A stretch of DNA of 64,000 nt, taken from the NCBI RefSeq assembly GCF_040954645.1, contig NC_092803.1, positions 67,800,427 to 67,864,426 on the forward strand, written 5' to 3'. The first letter of the stretch is position 1, and every line of letters begins with the position of its first letter. The notes below the pieces were generated by a model. It worked only from the letters and a program-made list of their open reading frames with translations, searched no databases and had not been told where the DNA came from. Positions 9,938 through 20,389 of the stretch are shown in pieces. The translations under genes were made by a program, and so were the position numbers. The stretch is from Diabrotica undecimpunctata. Lineage: Eukaryota; Arthropoda; Insecta; Coleoptera; Chrysomelidae.

Positions 9938-10070
9938 AAAGACAGGAAAGATTTATGTTTCACGTAGAGAACGCCTATGAATATCTGTTCTGATGAGCTT
10001 TATTAAAGCGAAATACGTATAAACAGATACATAGACGCTTTGTACGTGAAATCAAATCTTGACTGTCTTT
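9938..10070 (+). repeat. ~50-bp imperfect stem carrying a hammerhead
   Basis: The flanks of the hammerhead at 9982-10029 continue to pair outward: AAAGACAG, AAGATTT, TTTCACGTA and CTATG blocks on the left meet their complements on the right up to 10070. The whole unit is one long imperfect hairpin with the ribozyme core at its tip. Confidence 0.75.
9982..10029 (+). ncRNA. Canonical type I hammerhead ribozyme
   Basis: All core parts are present in order. Helix I is TATCTGTT (9982-9989) paired perfectly with AACAGATA (10022-10029). CTGATGA (9990-9996) follows, then helix II GCTTT/AAAGC (9997-10001 with 10005-10009) closed by ATT, then GAA (10010-10012), then ATACGTAT (10013-10020), whose first A and last T are the expected A15.1-U16.1 pair, and A10021 as the cleavage nucleotide. 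ATACGTAT is a perfect palindrome, so helix III has no loop and would have to form between two RNAs or in a dimer, as in some retroelement and satellite hammerheads. No Penelope coding sequence is next to it; the nearest relic is a DDE transposase. Confidence 0.85.
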
Positions 10071-10189
10071 TTCATCTTATCAAACCTTTCGAATTGGTTG
10101 ACATCATCAACTGGCTCTTTCAAAAAATATACCATTCGATGACAACATGTTGAAAGTACAATTATTAAATTTCACGAGGATACATATAG

Positions 10190-10395
10190 CCGAATTCAAG
10201 AAATATGGTGTCGATAAAATGGCTCGTGAAAACATCATAATTGTGCATCGCATCCCTCCTTATTATTGTGAGCTGAACCGTATCGAGCTTATAGGGGCTC
10301 AAATAAAAAAATAAGTGGCAAGAGAAAACTTGAGTTTTAAAATGGAGGAGGTGAAAAGCTTGTTAGCTACTGTTATAAAAAATGTCACACCTTAG
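10190..10395 (+). pseudogene. DDE (IS630/Tc1-like) transposase C-terminal relic
   Basis: The plus-strand frame reads RIPPYYCELNRIELIGAQIK, then a stop, then VARENLSFKMEEVKSLL and NVTP. This is the last catalytic block of a DDE_3-type transposase (usual form LPPYHC-LNPIE-IWAQ-K), which carries the third acidic residue (the Glu of IEL). Only about 65 codons remain, with at least one stop. A LINE tail begins right after the final NVTP-x-SW block, so the LINE probably inserted here. Confidence 0.65.
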
Positions 10396-10408
10396 TCTTG
10401 GAAAAATC

Positions 10409-11660
10409 TTCTTCTTCAAGTGCCATCTCCGCGGCGGAGGTCGGCAATCATCATAGCTATTCGGACTTTAAGACGGCTGCTCTGAAAAGTTCATTTGTTA
10501 TACATCCGTACCGCTCTCTCAGGTTGCGCAGCCATGAGATTCTACGCCTTCCTATGCTTCTTGGATATTTCCCTGCTTAATCAGTTGGAGCAAGGTGTAT
10601 TTCTCTCCACGTGTAACATGTCCGAGATATTCCAATTTTCTTGTTTTAATTATACTTAAAATTTCTATTTCTTTATTCATCCTTCTCAGACTCTTTGTTT
10701 GTGACGTGTTCTGTCCACGATATTTTCAGAATTCTTCTATACACCCACAGCTCGAATGATTCCAGTTTTTTCAGTGATGTCGCATTCATGGTCCAAGATT
10801 CCATTTCATAAAATAAAGCCGAAAAAACATAGCACCTCGCCAATCTAACTCTTAGTTCCAATTTTAAATCCCTTGTACATAGCACTCTTCTCATTTTGTT
10901 GAAATTTGCTGTAGAATTTTCTATTCTGATTTTGATCTCTTGAATATAATCATTTATGGAATTAATCATTGTTCCCAGATATGCATATTTTCCATTTGTT
11001 CGACGTTGGTTCCGTTTATTAAAAGGTTTTTTTGTTATTTCTTTGAGTTTTCGATATTCTCATAAATTTCGTCTTCTTGACATTCATTGTTAGACCATAC
11101 TCTTTTCCATATTCCGCTACTTTGGTCACCAGTCTCTGAAGATCTTCAATATTTTCGGCTAAGGTCACAGTGTCGTCCGCATATCTAATATTATTAATGG
11201 GAACTCCATTTACCTTTATTCCAGCTATTTCACCCTCAAGAGCGTTTTTCAGGATTCTTCGAAGTGGGCATTAAAAATAATTGGCGACAATACGCATTCC
11301 TGTCTCACTCCACATCTAATTTCAATTTCTTCTTACAGCTGTTCATTAACACGTACTTTTGTTCGCTGTTTAGAGTATAAATTTGATATGATCCTGAGGT
11401 CGTTGTAGTCAATCTTCTTTGATTTCAGGACATTCATTAATTGTTTATATCGTACTTTATCGAATGCTTTATTATAGTCAATAAAACATACGTATATATC
11501 TTGATTGACGTCCTGGCATCTTTGTATCAGTATGTTAAAAAAAAGAGCTTCAAGCGTTCCTAGGCCTTTGCGAAAACCAAATTGTGTATCATTAACGTCT
11601 ATGTCTAGTTTGTGATATATTCGGTTGGAAAAATCACGACCTGTTAATAAGAACATAATA
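10409..11660 (-). pseudogene. RTE-type LINE reverse transcriptase relic
   Basis: Minus-strand frames in order: FGFRKGLGTLEALFFN and VCFIDYNKAFDKV (RT palm, first Asp) at 11656-11333; NNIRYADDTVTLAENIEDL (catalytic YADD) near 11200; YVFSALFYEMESWTMN and LKKLESFELWVYRRILK (the conserved C-terminal block of RTE-like LINE proteins) at 10969-10673; and a last block with KLEYLGHVTRGEKYTLLQL down to about 10480. The 3' tail is a GAAGAAGAAG run (plus-strand CTTCTTCTTC near 10410), as in related copies in this window. Several frameshifts make it inactive, and the endonuclease and RT fingers are missing. Confidence 0.85.
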
Positions 11661-11950
11661 TACTGTGACTGTGATTTTGGTCTTATTCTCCTTCTATGAC
11701 GTGTATTAGGATAGGAACGGGATAGAGGCAGTCGGTGGTATTATGAAGTCTCTTTCTAATGATGAATGCAAAGGAAAAGATAATATTATGTCGTCTTTGG
11801 AGAAATATGAACATCGCTAGTTTAGTGTAACATTAGTACGTAAATAAATACTATTTGAAGAAAATGAAAAGGGTATTTATAGTTTCAGTTTATTGAATTT
11901 GTTTAACTAGTCGTATTATCGATATTTAATAATTTTTATTCTCATACGTT
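11661..11950. other. No clear feature
   Basis: A short AT-rich stretch between two element relics. Frames are short and unrecognised. Confidence 0.4.
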
Positions 11951-11954
11951 TTAA

Positions 11955-12140
11955 AAATGACACCAGTGCCAAATAAAAAAAGAAAAATTAGTAGTTTATG
12001 AAACTTTTTTATAGAAGTGGATGATAATTATGCGACATGCAGTATTTGTAAGGCAAAGTCCTCTTATAAAACAAGCACATCTAATTTAAAAAAATACATG
12101 CAAGTAAAACATCCGACCATATCGGATATACCGAAATAAT
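11955..12140 (+). pseudogene. BED zinc finger fragment (hAT transposase N-terminus)
   Basis: From ATG 11957 the plus-strand reading is MTPVPNKKRKISSL, a stop, then FFIEVDDNYATCSICKAKSS and NLKKYMQVKHP. The C-x2-C...H-x4-H spacing and the N-L-x-x-H/Y-M-x-x-H-P ending are those of a BED zinc finger, the DNA-binding domain at the start of many hAT transposases. Only this N-terminal piece is seen and one stop interrupts it. Confidence 0.6.
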
Positions 12141-12344
12141 AACACGTGTAGAATTTTATGTTGGTTCAGAATAGTAACACCTTTTATTTGGTGTTTAACA
12201 TACAACTATTTCGTTAAATCTGTTAAATCACAATCACAGGTAAAAATCACAATGAATAAAAAATCACGATCACAGTTATACCTGTGATTACAGAATCCCA
12301 ATTTAGTCCACCACTATGTACAATAAAGCGAAGAAAATTATTAT

Positions 12345-12684
12345 CTATAACCTAAAACTAAGCTTAGAGTTGAAGCTTGGACATTACAATTAACTACCAT
12401 GAGACGGCTAGAAGCCTTTGAAATGTGGCTTTATCGCAGAATACTCAGAATATCATGGACACAATACATTACGAATCGAACAGTACGAATCGAACAGTTT
12501 AAAGAACATCATAGATAACTTATAACAAAGATTAAGAAAAGAAGACTTCGTACCTAGGCCACATAATGAGAAATGGCAAATATTAGTTGCTACGAATAAT
12601 AATTCAAGAAAAGATACAGGGTCGAAGAGAAGTAGGCATAAGAGCCATAAACGTTCAACAATTAGTAGAGAACATTTTGATGTA
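12345..12684 (+). pseudogene. RTE-type LINE C-terminal relic, split by hAT
   Basis: The plus-strand reading MRRLEAFEMWLYRRILRISW is the conserved C-terminal block of RTE-like LINE proteins; further blocks follow in shifted frames to 12684. The piece resumes on the far side of the hAT element at 15597 with a V-I-x-N-L block and a CAAGAAGAAGA tail near 15620-15635, so hAT inserted close to the LINE's 3' end. Heavily mutated. Confidence 0.7.
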
Positions 12685-12692
12685 GTGATCAC

Positions 12693-15588
12693 TAGACTTC
12701 GGCAAATATGCAAATAAAACTGTAGAAAATATGCGCATAAATATGCACCTGTTTACCCGAAAATATGCAAATATTTTACAAAATATGCATACAAATAAAT
12801 AAAAAAATCGTAAAATAGTAACAATTTTATTTAAAAAAAAGTACATAACTAAATATTTCCTACTATTCATTAAGATTTACATTTATTTTAAGTAACTACA
12901 TCATTTTTAAGTATGAATAAACTTATTTAGAATTATGGTAACAATAAATGACCAAGTGGTGTTCAAAATTTTCTAACAAAAACTTGTGGCTTCTGTCTGA
13001 GTACATATATTTATATGTATATGGAAAAACTTCGTTTAACATCAACTGATGTAACGGGAGCATTTTTCAAACTAACCAAAACATTTGGTTCTAAATTAAT
13101 TGTTTCCGAAATATTTCCAGCTAGAACACTGACTACTTCAGAAAGAATATGGTAACCTTTATTTTTTTCCATAGTAGCTTCAAATTTTTTTAAAATATCT
13201 TTTCCACTATTACCTCTAACGTTCCGACAACATGACGCAAATTCTTTTATTAATGCTGTACTTTCGAACAACGACAGTTTTGGTGATTCTGAGTAATTGT
13301 TTTTTGAACAAAACTAAAATTTGATTTTATAAATGAAAGTTCTTGTTGAAGCAAGTTACTCTGAAAAGTTTGTTTAGAATCCAAAAGAGATTGGGAACTT
13401 TCATCTGTTAACGTATCAATTATGTTCTTTATTTTAACAAAATGATCTGCATAAAAATTAGCTGCTTCTAACCATGTTCCCCATCGCGTTAAAATAGGTT
13501 GTGGTGGAAGAGGAATGTTAGGTAGCATTTCTTTATAAAGTTGAATTCTTATAGGAGATTTATGAAATACTTTTTTGACACTGGATATCATGGTATTTAC
13601 AAGAGGAAACTTTTTTCGTATTTCCTCTGCAACTCTGTTTAATCCATGCGCTACACAAGTAACATGTATTAAATCTGGGAAAAATATTTTTAAATTTTGT
13701 CCTGCTTTCACCATATAAGGAGCAGCATCCGATAAAATAAGCAGTAATTTATTAGAAGGAATAGTTGTCGGAAGAAAAAAAGTTGCTAATGTTTCTTGTA
13801 TAAAACGCGAAATTGTTAAAGCATTTGTTTTCTCAAGTTGCTGGCATGAAATAAGATGAGATTTTGGTAAGGTATCTTCTTTAAGAACACCAATCAATAA
13901 ATGAGCAATATACTTTCCCGAGGAATCAGTGGTTTCGTCTACAGATATGTAAAAATAATTATCTGCAATTTCTTCCTTAATATTAATTAACACCGACGAG
14001 TATAGCCCGTTCACATTATTTCTTCTTAGAGACCGATCACTTGGAACATTAAGTTTGCAATATTTTTTTAGAAACGAACTAAAATTTACATTTGCTAATT
14101 TTGAAAGCGGTATGTTTGCAGACACTAATGCGCGACACAAGTCTTCATTAAAAGTTTCTTGCTCATCTAATTTTTTTGAAGTAGATTGGAAACATTTAGC
14201 CATTGAAGTTTGATGTTTTCCTCCTATTTTTTCCTTTTTTTTGCAATGTGTGAAGCACTTCTCACATGTTGGTCTATCTGAAATTTCTTCTCACATGCTA
14301 TCTATAAATAAAAATACAAACCTTTATTTTAACCCAACCTTTAAAATATAAAAATATACAAGGTGTTTTTGGATAATCAAATAACTGGTTTGGAAAAAAA
14401 ACACTCTCTAAGTGTTTTAAATGCAGTATTAATCCACAAATTAGTTTTTGTTACTAACCATTAGTACATCATATAACTTATTTTAAAATTCAACAAAAGT
14501 TTTTTTTTTTTGTTAATTCAATTACAATAAAAATAATTGTGTTTTAGAATAGCTGACTTCATAAAAAAAAGTAAAGGTGAAAAATTTTTCTAAATACACA
14601 CCATTGTATTGTACCATGGACAATTTTTTCTCACTAAAGGAAGCTATTTTTCGTTTAAAAACAACCTACTAGTACTAAATTTCAAGTAAATACGTTTATT
14701 GGTTTTAAAGTTATTGTTGTTATTAACTAAAAGAATTTAATTTTTTTTAATTTTAACACCCTGTATCTCGAAAAGTAAATAGGTTTGAACCCTCATTAAC
14801 TATATCGTTTTGTTCAATTTTTCGAGAAGTATCTACAGTCAAACGTTGTAAGTGTCATTTGGAAACACCCTGTATGTATGAAATATTAGATATTTAATAG
14901 AAAATATTAGATACTTACAATTTTGCCACAGACTGAACAGTAGATTTTTCCCATATCCATAGACAGCTCTTTATAAGGTTTAATCCAAGTTGAAGCACTG
15001 GTTGTTTTAGGCATTATAAAATCACAATCTTCCTTTTTGTTACGCACAACGAGTGTTTACGCTTTGAATATCAAAACAAAAATGATTTACAAATCTGAGC
15101 ATCAAATTAGAAATGTTTAGGTACCTAATTCAATAAACTGGGAGATTTTGGAAAATCCCTAAATTAGGAACAAAACTATTAGCCGTTTACCTGCTGTTAA
15201 GATACAATAAATTGTAGATAGATTTGGGGATTAGATCATAAAATGCAAATGAGCGAACCCTTAGCGATTATCCAATAACTGAATGCCTCAGTGACCGAGA
15301 CTTTCTAAGAATGTTGAGGGCTACTTAAATTGATCTTCTTTGAAATTGTAAATGTTTTGTACCTGTAGAGATTACGTACTTAGATCATTTCTTGATTAAA
15401 ATGACTACAAAATTTTATACAAGAATTGAAATAAATTGGTATGTTTAAAAATTTTCAAATACAGTATAAAAATCTGAACTTTTATGCACTTTATGCAAAC
15501 TTTTATACAAATATGCCAAAATATGAAATATTTGCATAAAATATGCACAATATGCAAAATATGCAATATGCATATTTGCCGAAGTCTA
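12693..15588. mobile_element. hAT transposon with 8-bp TSD
   Basis: Perfect 19-bp terminal inverted repeats (TAGACTTCGGCAAATATGC and its complement) bound a 2896-bp element. Both sides carry the 8-bp direct repeat GTGATCAC (12685-12692; 15589-15596), the target duplication length of hAT elements; the duplicated site is itself a palindrome. Subterminal regions are rich in repeated ATATGCA/TGCATAT words, likely transposase binding sites. The single gene is on the minus strand. Insertion was into an RTE LINE relic. Confidence 0.92.
13010..15015 (-). pseudogene. hAT transposase with CGGBP1-like zinc finger
   Basis: Exon 1 starts at ATG 15015 (MPKTTSAST) and reads GKIYCSVCGKI up to a GTAAGT donor. 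A 616-nt intron (14303-14918) ends at an AG, and exon 2 continues IACEKKFQIDQHVRSASH, completing a C-x2-C...H-x5-H BED-type finger very like that of CGGBP1-related proteins. The catalytic region (14203-13250) has FYISVDETTDSSGKY (first Asp), LLILSDAAPYM (second Asp), HVTCVAHGLNRVAEEI and TRWGTWLEA. The C-terminal dimerisation block (13271-13010) has NAPVTSVDVKRSFSIY, then in another frame DRSHKFLLENFEHHLVI. Three frameshifts (an A-run near 14240, about 13290, and about 13015) inactivate it; the domains are otherwise complete. Confidence 0.88.
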
Positions 15589-15747
15589 GTGATCACAAAT
15601 CTCCAGTAATAAAGTGCACCACAAGAAGAAGATTACCAGAAACATAAAATAGATCTATAATTAGTAAAGCAACATAAATAAAATACGAAATACAAACGCT
15701 GCAATTATTTCTATATTTTGTGGTAAATAGTTATTTTTATAATATTT

Positions 15748-17040
15748 AAGAAAGGAGATAGAAAACGATGCGAAAACTACAGAGGAATAAGCGTAATATC
15801 ATCAATAGGAAGATTATATGGGAAGATACTGCGAGAAAAGATAGAGCAAGCGGTAAAAGGCAAAATCGGAGAGGATCAGGCAGGCTTCACGGCAGGAAGA
15901 TCATGCATAGACCACATATACACACTGGAACAACTGTTGGAAAAGAAAAAAGCAAAAAATAGAGATATACACTTGCCATTTGTGGACCTGAGAAAGGCGT
16001 ATGACTCTGTACCAAGGTCAGAACTATGGGAGGCAATGTACAAATTAGAAATACAGACGGAACTTATAGAAGCTAGAAAAGCTCTGTATAAAGAAAATAA
16101 AGTGTCCATTAAAATGGGAACAAGAATCATAGGAGACTTCACCACAACAAAAGGGCTCCTGCAGGGTTGTTCCACATCTCCAACCCTATTCAAAATATAC
16201 TTAGAGAAAGCCTTGACTACATGGAAAAGAAAATACGAAGGCATGGGAGTACCGGTACGAAACGAATACCTATATACATTAAGTTTTGCAGACGATCAAG
16301 TAGTGATTGCACAAGACCAAGACGACCTCAGCTACATGATGAAGAAACTACAAGAAGAATACACCAAGGCTGGCCTAGATATTAACCTCGCGAAAACAGA
16401 GTACCTATCTACAAGTGAAGAAGACATAGAAGATCTACAGATTGATGACAACGTAACAATCAAAGGAAAGGATAAATTCAAATACCTGGGGTTTATAATC
16501 ACGAAAAAAGCAACAACAGAGGAAGAAATTACACAAAGATTTGGACAAACAAGAACAGCAATCCGACAACTTAACTCAGTATGGTGGGATAGACACCTAA
16601 ATATGAAGACAAAAACGCAGATTTATAAAACATTAGTGCGAAGTATTATGACATATGGGGCTGAAAATTGGATCATAAACAAGAAAAACAGCAGTAAGAT
16701 AGTAGCAACAGAGATGGAATGCCTGCGAAGATGCTGCAGAGTAACAAGAATGTATAGGAGAAGTAATGACGAAATAAAGCAAAGAACATCAATAGAAACA
16801 GACATACTAACATATATAGAACAAAAAAAACTAAAGTGGTATGGACATGTAAGAAGAACTAGCGACAGCAGATGGATAAAGAGAATAACCGAATGGAGCC
16901 CCATAGGAAGGAGGAAAAGAGGACGACCCCGAAAATCCTGGAGGAACGAAGTAGACGACGCCATGAGTAAGAGAGGACTAAACGATGGAGAATGGAACAA
17001 CAGAGAGAGATGGAAACGGTTGAGCGAGGGAAGGCAGTGA
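15748..17040 (+). CDS. RTE-type LINE reverse transcriptase, 5' truncated but open
   Basis: An open frame of about 430 codons without a native start. It begins within the RT domain (CENYRGISVISSIGRLYGKI, then GEDQAGFTAGRSCIDHIYTL), has LPFVDLRKAYDSVPRSELW (first catalytic Asp), LLQGCSTSPTLFKIYLE, and SFADDQVVIAQDQDDLSYM, where the usual YADD is FADD. It ends with LGFIITK, the IMTYGAENWII and MECLRRCCRVTRM blocks, a K-W-Y-G-H-V-R-R segment and RRKRGRPRKSWRNEV, typical of RTE-like LINE proteins. The first downstream ATG/TTG are internal. The stop (17038-17040) is followed 18 nt later by a TA repeat that probably forms or abuts the LINE's 3' tail. The missing part is the endonuclease. It belongs to a different RTE lineage from the GAAGAAG-tailed copies. 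Confidence 0.9.
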   Translation, partial: KKGDRKRCENYRGISVISSIGRLYGKILREKIEQAVKGKIGEDQAGFTAGRSCIDHIYTLEQLLEKKKAKNRDIHLPFVDLRKAYDSVPRSELWEAMYKLEIQTELIEARKALYKENKVSIKMGTRIIGDFTTTKGLLQGCSTSPTLFKIYLEKALTTWKRKYEGMGVPVRNEYLYTLSFADDQVVIAQDQDDLSYMMKKLQEEYTKAGLDINLAKTEYLSTSEEDIEDLQIDDNVTIKGKDKFKYLGFIITKKATTEEEITQRFGQTRTAIRQLNSVWWDRHLNMKTKTQIYKTLVRSIMTYGAENWIINKKNSSKIVATEMECLRRCCRVTRMYRRSNDEIKQRTSIETDILTYIEQKKLKWYGHVRRTSDSRWIKRITEWSPIGRRKRGRPRKSWRNEVDDAMSKRGLNDGEWNNRERWKRLSEGRQ

Positions 17041-17055
17041 ATACTGTAGAATCCC

Positions 17056-17058
<3 letters not shown>

Positions 17059-17122
<64 letters not shown>
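17059..17122. repeat. AT microsatellite at LINE 3' end
   Basis: A pure AT run of ~64 bp starts directly after the RTE LINE tail CCCTAAAT. Simple-repeat tails are usual for RTE elements. Confidence 0.95.
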
Positions 17123-17124
<2 letters not shown>

Positions 17125-17127
<3 letters not shown>

Positions 17128-17900
17128 TTTTTCTCAATTTGTATCTCTCAATCTGCAGCACTTTTAGCGGAGAAGCAATCCCAATTTTAAAGGCATTAGA
17201 CGTATGTAAGAGTCATGCAAGCTCATACTTTCTTCTCGTTACTGACTCTTTATCTGTTCTTCAGCATGGTTCTTCAGAGCTTATGGCAAGTATATCAAGC
17301 ACATGCTATCCTGCAACAAATAAAATACAATAGAAAGTATAGCAGGAAATGAATAAGTGGATGAATTGGTAAAGAAAGCTGTTACTGACGAGCAAACTGA
17401 AATAATGACAACAACTCCATTCAGTGATATCCAGCTCAATATTAAACAGCATTGTGTAAAAAATTGGCAACACATGTGGAATTCTACTACGGATAAACTT
17501 AAAAATGTTAGAACTGGATTAGCATTAAACCGCAATTTACAGGGCTACTAAAAGGGCTATTAAAAGGGCTACCACCTGAATGTTCCTACCGTGAATGTCC
17601 AATAACTGTCCAGCATATATTGATTGAATGCCCTCTTCATTACTACGAAAGAGCCATTAACAACATACTAGACGAAGCAAATAAACTTTAAATCAAATAA
17701 AGATATCTACTGTAATGTATCAAATACAATCAAATTCCTTAAGGACATATGTTTATTTAATAGTTATATATATTATTTTGTAATTTATAATTTATTATTT
17801 GTAATTTAATTTGTAATTAGTATATTTTGTTACTGTAAAATCTATAAAATCCGCTAACAACCTTTAATGGTTGATGCGGCAATTCTAAATAAAAAAAGTT
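17125..17900 (+). pseudogene. RNase H-bearing LINE 3' relic
   Basis: The plus-strand reading gives FSGEAIPILKALDVC, SYFLLVTDSLSVLQHGSS (RNase H core with the catalytic Asp of TDS), a shifted block N-E-x-VDELVKKAV, and the C-terminal ECSYRECPITVQHILIECP, a C-C-H-C knuckle like that found at the end of pol in I-, LOA- and R1-like LINEs. RT is missing. The 3' UTR ends about 17895 with a CGGCAATTCTAAATAAAAAAA tail split by an A-run. Several stops; inactive. It belongs to a different clade from the RTE copies. Confidence 0.75.
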
Positions 17901-19216
17901 ATTTTTCTTTCTGTTTTCTGTGTGCTGTAACTCAGCCTCACCTCCAACTGAGTCTTGTTATTTGTTTTCAAATTCACCTAGTTTTTAACAAACAAAAGCT
18001 CTAATTGAAAATAACATATTTTTTCTATTTTTACACAATTTCTTAAACACTGTGTATATAATTTGAAGCATCCAAATACGAGGTCAATGAATAGTGTACA
18101 ACCGGTACCTTTCATTTTGTTCTTTAGAAAGTTGCCACCGCCGAAATTTAAGAAACAAGTACCTATAATCAATAATAATGTGATGCTGTGTATGTATTAT
18201 ACGTGTGTAGAATGGGTGGACGAGGTACTTTCACCTCCATGACTCTTATCCGTATGCCAAGTTCAATGGCATCGACCATTTTCTATAATATTCAAGTTTG
18301 ATGTCATGTTCCATTTCTCCTTTCATGAAGATCGTTCGCCGAGCGTTCGATCTTAAGTTGGCAGTAAGAGAACCATTCGGTGTGATTAAGTGGTTTTTAC
18401 ATCGAAAGTAAAAATTCGGAAGTTCATTATTATCAGTTAAACGTTGTCTATGAAATATATCAGATATTATTTTATAATTTAGGTTTTTGTCGAAAAAGTT
18501 AATATATTATTTATGCACTTCTTTTTAAATTTCTTTTCTCTATTTTTTTTTAAATTGCCGTATTTCCAGACTTCAGTAAGAACCTACGAAGGTATTCTTT
18601 GAATTCTGGCAGACGGGGGTATAGCATATCTTTTTTAGACGTCTAATGTCACGGAGCACGATACCCTGGGATCTTCCGTCGAGTATGACACACTAAGCTA
18701 GAAGACCCCAGGGTAGTGCTGGATTAACCGTGTTTCGGCTAAAACTTTAACCACTGTTCCAGAGTAGTGGTCTTACTACTCAATAAAAAACTAAAATCCA
18801 TATATTAAACGTCACCTTAAAAGAATAACTATATTATATTAAGTAAAAGTTACAACTTACCATTTTTATCACCATAAATTAGAAAAAATAGTTTAACTGC
18901 CTATTATCAAAACAAAACAAAAGAACCAAAATATTCCCGTGAGTCCATAAACTAATTTTGGTACTTACCAGTTCTTGGTTCTCGAGAAAAAAGAAACAAG
19001 ATTAAATTGCAAATCGATATTGCAATTTTTACTTTAATTAAAGCTCTGTAAATGCTATTTACGTATGTGAATATTGTACTGAAGCTTGTATTAAATCCAT
19101 AATCTTAAATTCCTGTCATGTCTAAGCCAAAAATTCTCCATATTTCAACACTGTGCTTTATCTTTATGTTTCTCTTGATTATTTGGTACTGCACATTTAG
19201 TTCCTTCCAGCTAGTT
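17901..19216. other. AT-rich stretch with one hairpin
   Basis: No coding frame is recognised. The only structure noted is the hairpin at 18653-18721. Confidence 0.45.
18653..18721. repeat. ~20-bp imperfect hairpin
   Basis: AGCAC...ACCCTGGG-A-TCTTC on the left pairs with GAAGA-C-CCCAGGGTA-GTGCT on the right, around a ~27-nt loop. It is GC-rich for this window. The sequence just after it (GTGCTGGATTAACC) resembles a hAT end, but no partner was found. Confidence 0.5.
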
Positions 19217-19602
19217 TAGCGTAGGCGCAAAATTTCGGGCCAATGCTTTTTAAATGCATTTTTTTTCGAATCCTGAGAAAACTAATAATTATTTTTGAAA
19301 AATTTAAACGCAGAATGAAAGAATATATTATTACCGAGGGTCAAAAGTCTCTGAAAACTTCTATAATGTTTATTTTAATAAGTTAAAGGAGTGAAAAAAG
19401 GAGAAAATTTAGTGTGATTTTGAATTTCAAATATCTCATTCAAAAAAACTTTTTGTTTATTCTAAGGGACTTTCGGCCCTCGGTAAAAATGTAATCTTTC
19501 ATGCTGCGTTTAAATTATTCAAAAATATTTGTTAGTTTTCTCAGGATTCGAAAAAAAGAATGCATTTAAAAAGTATTGGCCCGAAATGTTGCGCCTACGC
19601 TA
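19217..19602. mobile_element. 386-bp foldback MITE
   Basis: TAGCGTAGGCGCAA at the left end and its complement at the right end begin long inverted arms of about 130 bp each (blocks TTTCGGGCCAATGC, TCGAATCCTGAGAAAACTAA, AATTTAAACGCAG and ACCGAGGG with complements in reverse order). About 110 bp of unpaired AT-rich DNA lies between. No coding capacity. A short duplicated TA or longer target repeat cannot be resolved. Confidence 0.85.
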
Positions 19603-20389
19603 TTTTAAATGGTCTTCATCATTGAAACAAAGCGTTTACACTGACGTTGTATTTTACTTTTTCTCAGTAGCGTTATGGAATAGCGGATCTTCACATTGAT
19701 TCACTACTCTCGACCATTTCGTTTCTAGTCATCACATATTATCTACTCTAATCGGGTTTAAATTAAAGACTACAGAAAAAATGACTATCAAAATACAGAT
19801 AATAAATGAAAAGTAAAAAATTAAAAGTATATCTGTCAATCAAATACAGTAAAAAAGAAAAAACAGAAAAATAAAATATCGATGCTAAAATTCGATTTGT
19901 AACTATTCTCGAACGTCAAAATTCATCATAAATGTCTAATGTCATAAAAATCGTCCCATCCAATTAATAACAATCTAAAATATCTATTTAATAATGCTCA
20001 ATATCATAATCAATTTAAATGTCAACATTGAATAAATTAAAAGTTAACTTTCAGTGTAAATTTCAGTTTTCTAAAGTTCAAATTAATCCAAAAATGAATT
20101 TATATATTTACGCCACTCAAAACTTTACAGCAAAGAATGAATTTTTTAGAATAATATGATGAATTATATTTTCTTAAACGGTTTCCTTTGACAAAAGATA
20201 TAGTTATGTCTTTATTTGACCAGATCGAACCTTTAATAAAATTTCATAACAAAGAGGTAAGTAATATCATTAAGATATAATAAAATTTGTCGTCACATTA
20301 ACATTGGTGGATAAAAAAAATATTAAAAAGTCAACCCAACCAATATTAATGTTCTGCTGTATATAAAGAAAATACTGTAATCAGCACAT
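19603..20389. other. AT-rich stretch, no gene seen
   Basis: Nothing recognisable was found on either strand. Confidence 0.5.

Noticed and set aside
10398..10580. Plus-strand frame starting MEKSSSSSAIS
   Set aside because: The Ser run comes from the GAAGAAG tail of the minus-strand LINE; the rest is antisense to its C-terminal coding region.
16623..17000. Minus-strand frame across the RTE LINE
   Set aside because: Antisense to the well supported RT frame, with no protein similarity.
18725..18760. hAT-like end GTGCTGGATTAACC
   Set aside because: No matching inverted end or 8-bp duplication was found.
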